A stretch of DNA of 9,617 bases from Pyrinomonadaceae bacterium (GCA_025937955.1 JAICQI010000165.1:1-9617); one strand, 5' to 3'; counted from the stretch's first letter, positions 1-6,419 are shown. Translations and numbers: made by a program. Notes: generated by a model not told the origin, from the letters alone.

Positions 1-291
1 AAGTTGGCAAGAGTGGCAGCGACCGCAGCCCCATGGTCCATAAACGGCCACCGCATCACCCTCCTTAAAACCCGTCACGCCTTCTCCCACTTCAGATACC
101 CATCCCGCGTTCTCGTGTCCGAGCGTGAATGGAGGCTTGAAACCCAAATCTTCCTCCATCACATGCAGGTCGGAATGGCACACACCCGCACCGCCGATCT
201 TGATCAAAACCTGTCCGGGTCCGGGCGATGGCTTAACGACACTCTCCATTTGCGCAGGCTTGCCGACACCTGTGAATCTTACTGCTCGCAT
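1..291 (-). CDS. Zinc-dependent alcohol dehydrogenase (MDR family), N-terminal part, 3' end outside window
   Basis: Reading the minus strand from an ATG at 291-289 gives 97 codons that run open off the left edge, so only the catalytic-domain N-terminus is present. Visible family features are the GxGxP-like opening strand, the catalytic-zinc cysteine in GVCHSD (Cys38), the GHE motif (His59, Glu60), the GEGVTGFKEGDAV segment (about residues 69-81), and the start of the structural-zinc cysteine cluster CGRCHSC (Cys89, 92, 95). Members of this family oxidise alcohols or reduce carbonyls with NAD(P); YGPWGCG before the cysteine cluster recalls secondary-alcohol dehydrogenases of the Rhodococcus ADH-A type, but the substrate is not decidable here. 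A GGGAGG ribosome-binding site (300-305) lies 8 nt before the start. It lies 71 bp downstream of the NhaA fusion gene on the same strand, so co-transcription is possible. The family is clear; the specificity is not. Confidence 0.93.
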   Translation of the reverse strand, partial: MRAVRFTGVGKPAQMESVVKPSPGPGQVLIKIGGAGVCHSDLHVMEEDLGFKPPFTLGHENAGWVSEVGEGVTGFKEGDAVAVYGPWGCGRCHSCQL

Positions 292-362
292 GAACCTTTC
301 CTCCCTTTGTCCGTCGATGAACTAGCAGACGATCTGTTATGGTCGATAGTCTTTCTCGTTGA

Positions 363-2219
363 TTAAATGGCGTTGCACACAGCATCCGTTTCCTCAGCCA
401 CGTCCGGTTCGCTTTCTTCGTCGCGTCGCGGATACAGAATGATCGTTCCCAACACCGCCGCGATCACTGAGGCGATGAAGATTGCGATTTTGGCGGCGGC
501 ATAATCGGCCGCGCTGGGGAATGCGAGCCCGGCGATAAATAAAGACATCGTGAACCCAATTCCCCCCAACGCGCCGGCGCCAATTAACTGACGCCAAGAG
601 TAGGCTTGGGGTTTTACCGCGAGGCCGCTGCGTACTGCGAGCCACGAGGCTGACACGATGCCGGTCGACTTCCCCACCACCAATCCCAACGTGATCGCAC
701 CCATCAATTGTGCGTTTTCCTGGAATACGTCAGCCGACCACGCCACGCCAGCGTTCGCCAACGCAAAGATCGGCAGCACCATGTAGCTCGACCACGGCTC
801 CACAGACCGCAAGAGCTTGTCGGCAGGTGACTCGATCCGGGCGTGGATCGTATCCAGCGCCCGCAGCGCCGGCTCGGATGGTCCAGTCCGCATGGCTTCG
901 TCTCTATGGAGGTCTTCCTCGTGGATCACAGTCGCTGCCTGCGCGAGTAGCGCTCTCAGGTTGGCGGGCGGACGCGTTGGGATGAGCACGGCCAGGATCA
1001 CGCCCGCTAGCGTGGCATGCAATCCAGCCTCGTGCAGGAAGAACCACAGAACGATGCCGCAGACCGCATATGGAAGCGCACTGTATACGCCGATTCGGTT
1101 GAGCACCATCAACAGCACCACCACCGCGACGCCCAGGATCAGATAAATCGTGGCGATCTCGCCGCTGTAGAACAGCGCGATAACGATAATTGCCACGATA
1201 TCGTCGATGATGACAGCCGCGGTAAGGAACACGCGCAGCTCGATTGGGACACGATCGCCAAGCAACACGATCAGCGCGACTGCGAAGGCAGTATCGGTAC
1301 CGATTGGAATCCCCCACCCGTGCCTCAGGTGGGGCGGCGCAATCAAGGCGTAGATCAACGCTGGCAAGACTATGCCACCAAATGCGGCGATCACCGGCAG
1401 CGCGCCCGATCGAAAGCTCGCGAGGTGGCCCACTGTGAACTCACGCTTGATCTCAAGCCCGACCACAAAAAAGAAGATCGTCAAGAGACCGTGGTTGACC
1501 CAGTCAAGCAATGTCAGATCGAATGTGGAGGCGCCCCATTGAAATCCTAGTCTGGTCTCCCACCACGACTGGAACTCCGGCCCGACAGGCGAGTTGCTGA
1601 GCACCAGCGCCAGCACCGTCGCGAGCCCCAGGAGTAGACCCGACGATGGTCCCCAGCGAACGAACCCGAACGCAGCAGACTGGATCCGATGCCCCAGTGC
1701 GCCGAGCATCGCATCGGCCAACGAGCTTTCGTCCCACGCGCCCGCGTAGCGGCGGCCGTTGATGAAGAATGTCGGCGTTACTCTCGCACCGCTCTGTCGT
1801 GCATGCTCGACATGCTCGCGCACGCGCTCCTGCGCCGCGGCTAACCCGGCCTCGTGCTCGGGCAGTTTCAACTCGCGTGCAATCCGTTCGAAGTCGCCTT
1901 CGGAGAACGCGGGCCCGCGCTGCATCAATGCCTCGTGAGCTTCCCAGAAGCGTCCGGTGGTTTCAGCCGCGTACTCCGCTAACTCAGACGCGCGTAACGC
2001 TTCCTCGCTTCCAGCCAGCGGGAGGTGGCGAAACACGTAGCGCATCCGCTCCCCAAACCGGCTCCGCAGTCCAGCGATGACCTCGTGAACAGCGTGACAA
2101 TGAGGGCATGCGTAGCTGCCGTACTCGACAAGCGTCATCTCGGCTTCTGGTGGTCCAAGAACGTGGTCGTGGTCCAAGTCAACCGGAGGATCAAGCTTGT
2201 CGAGTCTCATATCCGCCAT
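363..2219 (-). CDS. nhaA: DsbA-like thioredoxin domain fused to Na+/H+ antiporter NhaA
   Basis: The 618-residue product has two parts. Residues about 15-175 are a DsbA-type thioredoxin fold with a CPHC active site (Cys38, Cys41) and the cis-proline loop VTPT (147-150). Residues about 180-600 are a full NhaA antiporter: many hydrophobic helices, PIGTDTAFA with Asp309 (E. coli Asp133 equivalent), IIDD with Asp339-Asp340 (E. coli Asp163-Asp164), and a lysine in VVGK (Lys516, likely E. coli Lys300). NhaA exchanges Na+ or Li+ for protons across the inner membrane for pH and salt homeostasis. Thioredoxin-NhaA fusions are known in several phyla; the domain has no signal peptide in front of it. The interval from Asp339 to Lys516 is about 40 residues longer than in E. 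coli, mostly a charged loop at about 417-475. The first ATG is used here; an ATG three codons later (2210-2208) is equally possible because the GGAG at 2222-2225 suits it better (11 rather than 2 nt). Confidence 0.95.
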   Translation of the reverse strand: MADMRLDKLDPPVDLDHDHVLGPPEAEMTLVEYGSYACPHCHAVHEVIAGLRSRFGERMRYVFRHLPLAGSEEALRASELAEYAAETTGRFWEAHEALMQRGPAFSEGDFERIARELKLPEHEAGLAAAQERVREHVEHARQSGARVTPTFFINGRRYAGAWDESSLADAMLGALGHRIQSAAFGFVRWGPSSGLLLGLATVLALVLSNSPVGPEFQSWWETRLGFQWGASTFDLTLLDWVNHGLLTIFFFVVGLEIKREFTVGHLASFRSGALPVIAAFGGIVLPALIYALIAPPHLRHGWGIPIGTDTAFAVALIVLLGDRVPIELRVFLTAAVIIDDIVAIIVIALFYSGEIATIYLILGVAVVVLLMVLNRIGVYSALPYAVCGIVLWFFLHEAGLHATLAGVILAVLIPTRPPANLRALLAQAATVIHEEDLHRDEAMRTGPSEPALRALDTIHARIESPADKLLRSVEPWSSYMVLPIFALANAGVAWSADVFQENAQLMGAITLGLVVGKSTGIVSASWLAVRSGLAVKPQAYSWRQLIGAGALGGIGFTMSLFIAGLAFPSAADYAAAKIAIFIASVIAAVLGTIILYPRRDEESEPDVAEETDAVCNAI

Positions 2220-2317
2220 GACTCCAAGTTCAATGCCTACTTTTTCTGAGATCCACCATTACATTATCGGTATCATTCATCCCGACTAGCCCTGGAAGCA
2301 CTTGTCAGGTACAGGGA

Positions 2318-2749
2318 TTACGGCTCCAACGCCTCCGCCGCCCATCGCCCATAGAAGTTAATGAAATGTCCGCCATGTGATTTCAATATCCCGCATGCTC
2401 GCTCGCGCGTTTCCCCGTCCTTCGCGATCACTCCAATCAAGTGATGACCGGCGTGCAACTCTTGCTCGAGCCGCCTCACGATTACGGGCGCGTCATAGAA
2501 AGCTGGCAATTTTTGCGTTGAGCGAAAGATATGAACTGATACTTCACTCCATTCCTCGTTCGCACTGATCCGCCGCGCCGATTCTTCGTCCGTCAGGAGA
2601 GCTATCTTGTTCTCCGAGAGACCGGCTGCAATTAAGTCCCGTAGCGCGTCTTTGGTTGCGTCGGCATTATCAATGACCCCGACGACCATATTCGTCGGGT
2701 CGAAGGTGAAGGTGGGGTTTCTCCTGCTCTCACTGGGTGTGCCTTCCAT
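2318..2749 (-). CDS. GSP17M-like general stress protein (tentative), 143 aa
   Basis: A soluble 143-residue protein with no signal peptide or membrane segment. After a polar 20-residue lead, residues 21-53 (MVVGVIDNAD...) form a beta-alpha-beta-like unit: a hydrophobic strand, a helix carrying ALRDLIAAGL, then the strand KIALLT. A second similar unit lies at about 103-135 (LIGVIAKD, then a helix, then SHGGHFINF) and is followed by the conserved-looking tail YGRWAAEAL. This two-unit layout is what I associate with general-stress proteins of the YflT/GSP17M kind, whose biochemical role is unknown. The assignment is from pattern only. The start is firm: AAGGAGG (2756-2762) sits 6 nt before the ATG. 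It precedes the NhaA fusion gene by 98 bp on the same strand, so both may belong to a stress-response transcript. Confidence 0.72.
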   Translation of the reverse strand: MEGTPSESRRNPTFTFDPTNMVVGVIDNADATKDALRDLIAAGLSENKIALLTDEESARRISANEEWSEVSVHIFRSTQKLPAFYDAPVIVRRLEQELHAGHHLIGVIAKDGETRERACGILKSHGGHFINFYGRWAAEALEP

Positions 2750-2918
2750 AGGACTCCTCCTTGCGGTTCCTCACCAGCAACGCCGAAGCTGTGGTGGCTA
2801 ATGATGTACGCTCGCGCCTGTTTTGTCGCCTGAAAAGGGATGCAACAGTTTAACCGAAGCCCCCTGTCAATGTATTTCCTATTCTTGGCTTTTGTTTTCT
2901 AATCCTGATTTTTGGCGG

Positions 2919-2942
2919 CCAGGCGCGAAAGCCCGCGCATGG
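2919..2942. other. Imperfect inverted repeat (hairpin)
   Basis: CCA, a G/A mismatch and GCGCG (2919-2927) pair with CGCGC, A and TGG (2934-2942) around a six-base loop. On the minus strand the hairpin is followed by CCGCC and an A-run, not by T residues, so it does not look like an intrinsic terminator. The function is unknown. Confidence 0.4.
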
Positions 2943-3055
2943 CCCCAGCAACCTGTTCAGGGTTGTCGAGCCTTCGTGCAGACAAGCTAGGCGTTTGGGG
3001 GGCGAGTTCGCCGAGACGAGCGAGAGATACGTTATGGTTACAACCACCAGAGAGG

Positions 3056-3083
3056 GGCGGACAGTCGATTACAACAGTCCGCC
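3056..3083 (-). terminator. Hairpin just downstream of the STAS-like gene, possible terminator or 3'-stabilising stem
   Basis: GGCGGAC (3056-3062) is an exact inverted repeat of GTCCGCC (3077-3083). In the minus-strand transcript the stem continues after one U-U mismatch into GUUG/CGAC (one G-U wobble) closed by a four-base loop. The wobble works only on the minus strand; on plus it is a C-A mismatch, so the RNA fits the STAS-like transcript, whose stop codon is 23 bases before the hairpin. No T-run follows, so an intrinsic terminator is unproven. Confidence 0.45.
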
Positions 3084-3106
3084 TCGGCAACTATGAGCGA
3101 CAATGT

Positions 3107-3484
3107 TCAGGAATCGGACTTCCACGTTAGCCACACTTGCGCTTCATCATAATCCGTAAAGATTTTTACCTGATATCCTGCGTTGTGGGTGAAGATCTCG
3201 AGCATGTCGTGCGAACTATCCTTTGGTGAGGTTACCAGCGCAACCTTCCAGGTAGAGTCGAAGCCTTCCTTATGTAGAATTTTTCGGGCGAACCGAAACA
3301 AGTCCACATACGTTCCGGAAAAACTCTTTCCACGCGTATCAAGCAGGAAGTGGTATACCCCATACTCTTCTGCAAACATCTTCATGGCACGTTGGCGCTC
3401 AATTACGGACGGAAGCGTAACGTCTTTGTAATTGGTCAGAATCGCAAATGATCCGTTTGGTTCCAGCTTTAAGTCGAAATCCAT
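3107..3484 (-). CDS. SpoIIAA-like (STAS-like) domain protein, 125 aa
   Basis: A small soluble protein with the pattern of the SpoIIAA-like/STAS-like family: an opening strand pair (FDLKLEPNGSFAILTNY, residues 3-19), a helix with VIERQRAMKMF, the central strand plus loop HFLLDTRG (45-52), a long helix with DLFRFARKIL (61-70), a strand KVALVTS (80-86), and the closing YQVKIFTDYDEAQVWL (104-119), typical of the family's C-terminal strand and helix. Proteins of this fold usually act as small binding or regulatory modules. The chosen start is ATG 3484; an upstream in-frame TTG (3502) would add six residues, but neither start has a clear ribosome-binding site. The gene lies head to head with the ABC ATPase, about 90 bp apart. 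In E. coli the STAS protein MlaB binds the ATPase MlaF, so the pairing is suggestive, although this protein is not a recognisable MlaB. The function is inferred. Confidence 0.8.
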   Translation of the reverse strand: MDFDLKLEPNGSFAILTNYKDVTLPSVIERQRAMKMFAEEYGVYHFLLDTRGKSFSGTYVDLFRFARKILHKEGFDSTWKVALVTSPKDSSHDMLEIFTHNAGYQVKIFTDYDEAQVWLTWKSDS

Positions 3485-3490
3485 GGAATG

Positions 3491-3519
3491 TTCATATTTC
3501 AAACGCTTTAATTTGACAA
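3491..3519 (-). promoter_or_regulatory. Candidate sigma-70-type promoter for the STAS-like gene, giving a leaderless mRNA
   Basis: On the minus strand TTGTCA (3519-3514, five of six matches to TTGACA) is followed after exactly 17 nt by TATGAA (3496-3491, four of six to TATAAT). A start point 6-7 nt further falls on the A of the ATG at 3484, which agrees with the lack of a ribosome-binding site before it. The same region carries an exact TTGACA on the plus strand (3513-3518), but without a good -10 hexamer. Weak consensus evidence only. Confidence 0.3.
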
Positions 3520-3556
3520 GTGTAGTTTACTTTGTTGCTTGTGGCTCCTCAGGTTC

Positions 3557-3563
3557 GGAAGGA
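3557..3563 (+). promoter_or_regulatory. Ribosome-binding site deciding the ABC ATPase start
   Basis: GGAAGGA lies 10 nt before the ATG at 3574, and favours that start over an in-frame TTG at 3532 with no such site. Confidence 0.55.
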
Positions 3564-3573
3564 TTATTTCGAC

Positions 3574-4473
3574 ATGGGATCAAAAAACACGGAAGATCAT
3601 TTGACTCCCGATAAAAGTGATTACGGTAAAAACAACGCTCGAATTTTTTCTACGATCGATGACGACACCCGTGTCATACCTGCGGTCGAATTTAGAAATG
3701 TCAAGTTTGCTTATGCCGACCAAATTGTACTCAACGACATAAGCTTCAGAGTAATGCGAGGCGAGTTGTTAATCGTCTTAAGCCCTTCCGGCGGCGGCAA
3801 ATCAACCATACTAAAATTGGCGCTCGGCCTTATGAAACCGGACGAGGGACGGATCCTGATTGACGGCGAAGACATCACGGATTATGACGAGGAGGCACTT
3901 AATCGCGTACGACAGCGAATCGGAGTGGGATTTCAGGAGGGAGCACTCTTTGATTCTCTCTCCGTTTACGACAACGTGGCTTTCAGATGCCATGAACGCG
4001 GTATTCCCGAAGAGATCGTTGAGCAGGAAGTACGTCGTTTGCTCCGGTTCGTTGACCTCGAGGATGCGATCGATATGATGCCTGCACAACTTTCCGGGGG
4101 TATGCGCGTCCGCGTCGGCATCGCGCGTGCTCTCGCAGGCAAACCTCGAACTCTACTGATGGATGAACCAACTGGCGGACTCGATCCGCCAACTGCATGG
4201 TCCGTGTGTGAACTCGGCATCAGACTTCGCGATCTGCGCGACGTGTCAGCAATTCTGGTCACTCATGGAATAGAATACGTCCGTTTTATTGCTTCAACAT
4301 ATGCGGGTTATGCGCCGAACGGTGAGGTGATGTTAATAGGGGAGAAAGATCGGCTATGCCTGATAAATACAAAAATCATAATGCTGCGCGAGGGCCGGAT
4401 AATCTTCAACGGCTCCGATGAAGAGCTCTTCATATCAGAGGACAAAAACATCCGGGAATTTCTGTTACTGTAA
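3574..4473 (+). CDS. MlaF-like ABC transporter ATP-binding protein
   Basis: The 299-residue product is an ABC ATPase after a polar 35-residue N-terminal lead. Motifs in order: Walker A SPSGGGKST (70-78), Q-loop Gln121 in GFQEGALFDSLSV, signature LSGGM (173-177) followed by RVRVGIARAL, Walker B LLMDEP (194-199, Glu198 catalytic), D-loop GLDP (202-205), and H-loop His231 in VTHG. FQEGALFDSL and LSGGMRxRV are typical of the MlaF/Ttg2A family, which powers lipid or solvent-tolerance transport through an MlaE-type permease. Oddities: the first Walker A position, normally Gly, is Ser70, and about 35 extra residues lie between the H-loop and the closing strand (roughly 236-270). No MlaE, MCE-domain or periplasmic partner is next to it. 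The longer TTG start (3532) would add 14 residues; ATG 3574 with GGAAGGA upstream is preferred. Family firm, transported substrate unknown. Confidence 0.9.
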   Translation: MGSKNTEDHLTPDKSDYGKNNARIFSTIDDDTRVIPAVEFRNVKFAYADQIVLNDISFRVMRGELLIVLSPSGGGKSTILKLALGLMKPDEGRILIDGEDITDYDEEALNRVRQRIGVGFQEGALFDSLSVYDNVAFRCHERGIPEEIVEQEVRRLLRFVDLEDAIDMMPAQLSGGMRVRVGIARALAGKPRTLLMDEPTGGLDPPTAWSVCELGIRLRDLRDVSAILVTHGIEYVRFIASTYAGYAPNGEVMLIGEKDRLCLINTKIIMLREGRIIFNGSDEELFISEDKNIREFLLL

Positions 4474-4596
4474 TGCTAATTGATATTACCTCTAACTCAA
4501 TCCGAATCAACCTAAGCAATAGGCGTTGACTCCTGTCAGCCACCCTTTACTCGCAGGTTCTTATGGAAAATTTGAAGACTGGTGCAAGAGACAATA

Positions 4597-4761
4597 ATGG
4601 CCGATGACGACACTTACCACGTCATCGAGAAGGAGAGTCCTGAAGCAGTTGACCAGGATATCGCTCGGCTCGACAGGCAATTGACTGAAGAGCGTGAACA
4701 GCGTCTTTCACTTTGGCCGATTTTGATAATTTACCGTCGACGCACACGACAAGAACTATAA
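4597..4761 (+). CDS. Possible small protein, 54 aa, coiled-coil then short hydrophobic stretch
   Basis: An ATG at 4597 opens a 54-residue frame ending in TAA (4759-4761). The product begins acidic (MADDDTYHVIEKESPEAV), has a heptad-like charged helix (DIARLDRQLTEEREQRL, residues 21-37), then a short hydrophobic LWPILIIY (39-46) and a basic tail RRRTRQEL. Amphipathic helix plus hydrophobic patch plus basic tail would suit a small membrane-associated protein. It lies 123 bp after the ABC ATPase on the same strand. Only a weak purine-rich AAGAG stands before the start. No family is recognised and the frame could be chance; it is reported because its composition is protein-like and nothing else explains the segment. 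Confidence 0.4.
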   Translation: MADDDTYHVIEKESPEAVDQDIARLDRQLTEEREQRLSLWPILIIYRRRTRQEL

Positions 4762-4907
4762 TTCCGTGCTTATGACGTGGACCAGTGTGAGCAACGTCAC
4801 TTCGAATTGTGCAGTAGATCAAAAAGCAGAACGCCGGCGAGCATCCAGATTAGCCACGTTGAATGATGATGCGTCAACCACATTTCTAAACATACAGCTG
4901 GCGTGTT

Positions 4908-4942
4908 TGGGGACGTACGCTACTACGACGGCGTCGTCCCCA
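4908..4942. terminator. GC-rich hairpin between convergent genes, possible bidirectional terminator
   Basis: TGGGGACG (4908-4915) pairs with CGTCCCCA (4935-4942), eight pairs around a 19-base loop. A second stem, ACGACG (4925-4930) with CGTCGT (4932-4937), shares bases with the right arm, so the two cannot form fully together. No T-run follows on either strand, so termination would have to be factor-dependent. Confidence 0.35.
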
Positions 4943-5000
4943 CCCACCCCAGCATTTCAATCTTAAGAATCACGTGGCTTTCCTTGGAACTGTGGAGAAG

Positions 5001-6419
5001 CTATAACGACTTCAAGTATTCAACTAAGTCCTTCTTCTCCTGTTCTGTCAAACCCAACTTCTTAAAGCTGTCGTAGTGGTTGACCACATCCAGCAGAGTT
5101 GCAAAACGGCCGTCGTGGTAAAAGCCACGTTTCATATGTGAGAACAGTCCGCGCAAAGGCGCCGTGCGATATGAATTGTCGGGCGCACGATTCGCGTGAA
5201 AGTCGTCAATGCCAATCTCTTCAGCCTTATGCGTATTCCACCCCGGTTCAGTAAACAGCGGTGGTACGTGACACTGCGCACAAGTTGCCTTGCCGTTGAA
5301 GATTGTTTCTCCACGATTAGCCGCTGCTCGATCAAAACTGCCTTCGGGCGGCTTTGGTGCCGGGATCGCCAATTGATAAAACTGAAGCGCACCCAGTTTT
5401 GCAGTCACCATGTCGACATCGCTACGTTTGTTTCCGAAACCCGCACGTGCAGCGACCGGATACTTGAGCGGGTCGTTTAGACGTGCATCGTAGAAAGTCC
5501 CCTGCCCTTGCAACTCCAGGTTCGCGACATATGCGTTCCAATAAGTGACTCCGCCCCAACCGCCACCCCAGGTGTGCAGGTTCACGCCAGCCTGTCCAAA
5601 TGCCGGCGGTATGAGGACTGCGGCAGTTTTGCCGTCAGGACGAAACGCCTTGCCATCAAGATTCAACTCCGCGTCAAACTTTCCCGGTCCCCAACTGGCA
5701 AGAACGGTTTTGACGGTGGCTTCGTCGACTCCCAGCAAGCTGGTAATTGCGCTCAGATCGGGAGCAAGTGAAACTATAGCGCCGACGTTCAGATCCTGGT
5801 TGGACCATCCGTCGAGACGACGACCAATGCCTGGCGCAAACGCGTCGTCAACAGTCGAGTGACAAACTGCGCACGTGAGACCCACAGATTTAAGGCTGCC
5901 GTTGGGATTGAAAGTTCCCTTCACTCCCAGCACGGAGTCGAGCTTGATAAGCGCCAGCGTCGTGGCCGGATCGTCAAGGTCCACCTTTCCTTGCTTGATC
6001 TGATTGATCAATGTCTGAGGCAGGGCGTCCATGTCCACCTTCAAGCCGACAGCCAGGGCGGTTTTCGGGCTAACTCCCGGACCCACACCACCGAACTTGC
6101 TCCCCTGAATGGCGTGATGAAGCTTGAGCTTATCTGACCAATAAATTTCATCGCCGAAGGTGTCGTAGCGAAAGATTTGCTTTCCTTGCTCCATCATCTC
6201 TTGAGCGTTTTCGCTTATCTGCTGGTCGAATCCCTGGCTTTTTTTATCTGAGCGTTGCGCACGACTTCGATCAGCAAGATACCCGAGTGCGATGGTGAGA
6301 CTTATCGCTAATACCAGGATCTTCATTAGCGTCGTGTTGCGGTGTCGCGATTGGACGTCGCTCCGTTTTTGCGGTGCGTCTGCCGCAGGATCAATACTGT
6401 GATTTTTTCTCTCTGACAT
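5001..6419 (-). CDS. Membrane-anchored diheme c-type cytochrome, MauG/cytochrome c peroxidase type
   Basis: The 472-residue product carries two heme-binding motifs, CAVCH (183-187) and CAQCH (380-384), and a C-terminal segment of the MauG/CcpA kind: YRTAPLRG (417-424), then FYHDGRFATLLDVVNHYD (433-450). Such enzymes reduce peroxides or carry out other diheme oxidations in the periplasm. Here the protein is longer than usual bacterial cytochrome c peroxidases, with about 130 residues before the first heme after export. A hydrophobic helix (about 32-49) follows a 31-residue hydrophilic lead. AAGGAG (6426-6431) lies 6 nt before the first ATG, while Met32 has no such site, so the long start is preferred and the helix may act as an N-in membrane anchor rather than a standard signal peptide (SRAQ at 52-55 could still be cut). 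It is the last gene of the five-gene minus-strand cluster, 65 bp after the metal-binding protein. The electron donor and substrate are unknown. Confidence 0.88.
   Translation of the reverse strand: MSERKNHSIDPAADAPQKRSDVQSRHRNTTLMKILVLAISLTIALGYLADRSRAQRSDKKSQGFDQQISENAQEMMEQGKQIFRYDTFGDEIYWSDKLKLHHAIQGSKFGGVGPGVSPKTALAVGLKVDMDALPQTLINQIKQGKVDLDDPATTLALIKLDSVLGVKGTFNPNGSLKSVGLTCAVCHSTVDDAFAPGIGRRLDGWSNQDLNVGAIVSLAPDLSAITSLLGVDEATVKTVLASWGPGKFDAELNLDGKAFRPDGKTAAVLIPPAFGQAGVNLHTWGGGWGGVTYWNAYVANLELQGQGTFYDARLNDPLKYPVAARAGFGNKRSDVDMVTAKLGALQFYQLAIPAPKPPEGSFDRAAANRGETIFNGKATCAQCHVPPLFTEPGWNTHKAEEIGIDDFHANRAPDNSYRTAPLRGLFSHMKRGFYHDGRFATLLDVVNHYDSFKKLGLTEQEKKDLVEYLKSL

Larger units (their letters stand above)
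2750..3106. other. Gene-poor stretch between the stress-like gene and the STAS-like gene
   Basis: These 357 bases hold no convincing gene. They should contain the promoter of the minus-strand 143-residue gene. An exact TTGACA on the minus strand (2865-2870) is present, but the hexamer 17 nt downstream (TGTTGC) is a poor -10 match, so no promoter is called. Two hairpins are present and listed separately. A minus-strand open frame of 63 codons (3090-2899) has no ribosome-binding site and no recognisable family. Confidence 0.6.
4474..5000. other. Convergent region between the ABC ATPase and the cytochrome operon
   Basis: Apart from the possible 54-residue frame (4597-4761) and the hairpin at 4908-4942, I see no gene, repeat or mobile element in these 527 bases. 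Transcripts from the left (plus) and from the copper operon (minus) converge here, so terminators would be expected, but no stem followed by a T-run was found on either strand. Confidence 0.55.

Noticed and set aside
4..366. 120-codon plus-strand frame at the left edge
   Set aside because: Opposite the alcohol dehydrogenase N-terminus, which has zinc ligands and a good ribosome-binding site.
1017..1550. 177-codon plus-strand frame opposite NhaA
   Set aside because: The minus-strand NhaA carries the family's key residues across this segment; the plus frame is charged and featureless.
2286..2317. CCCTG...CAGGG inverted repeat after the 143-residue gene as a terminator
   Set aside because: Only five pairs around a loop of about 17 bases and no T-run; not distinguishable from chance.
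2842..2870. Exact TTGACA on the minus strand upstream of the 143-residue gene
   Set aside because: The hexamer at 17 nt spacing (TGTTGC) is too far from TATAAT, and no alternative spacing gives a good match.
2899..3090. 63-codon minus-strand frame in the gene-poor stretch
   Set aside because: No ribosome-binding site, no family resemblance, and the 3056-3083 hairpin falls inside its first codons.
4766..4966. 66-codon plus-strand frame after the possible small protein, and a 66-codon minus frame at 4622-4822
   Set aside because: Low-complexity Ser/Thr-rich or mixed content, no ribosome-binding site, no recognisable pattern; the minus frame is opposite the more protein-like 54-residue frame.
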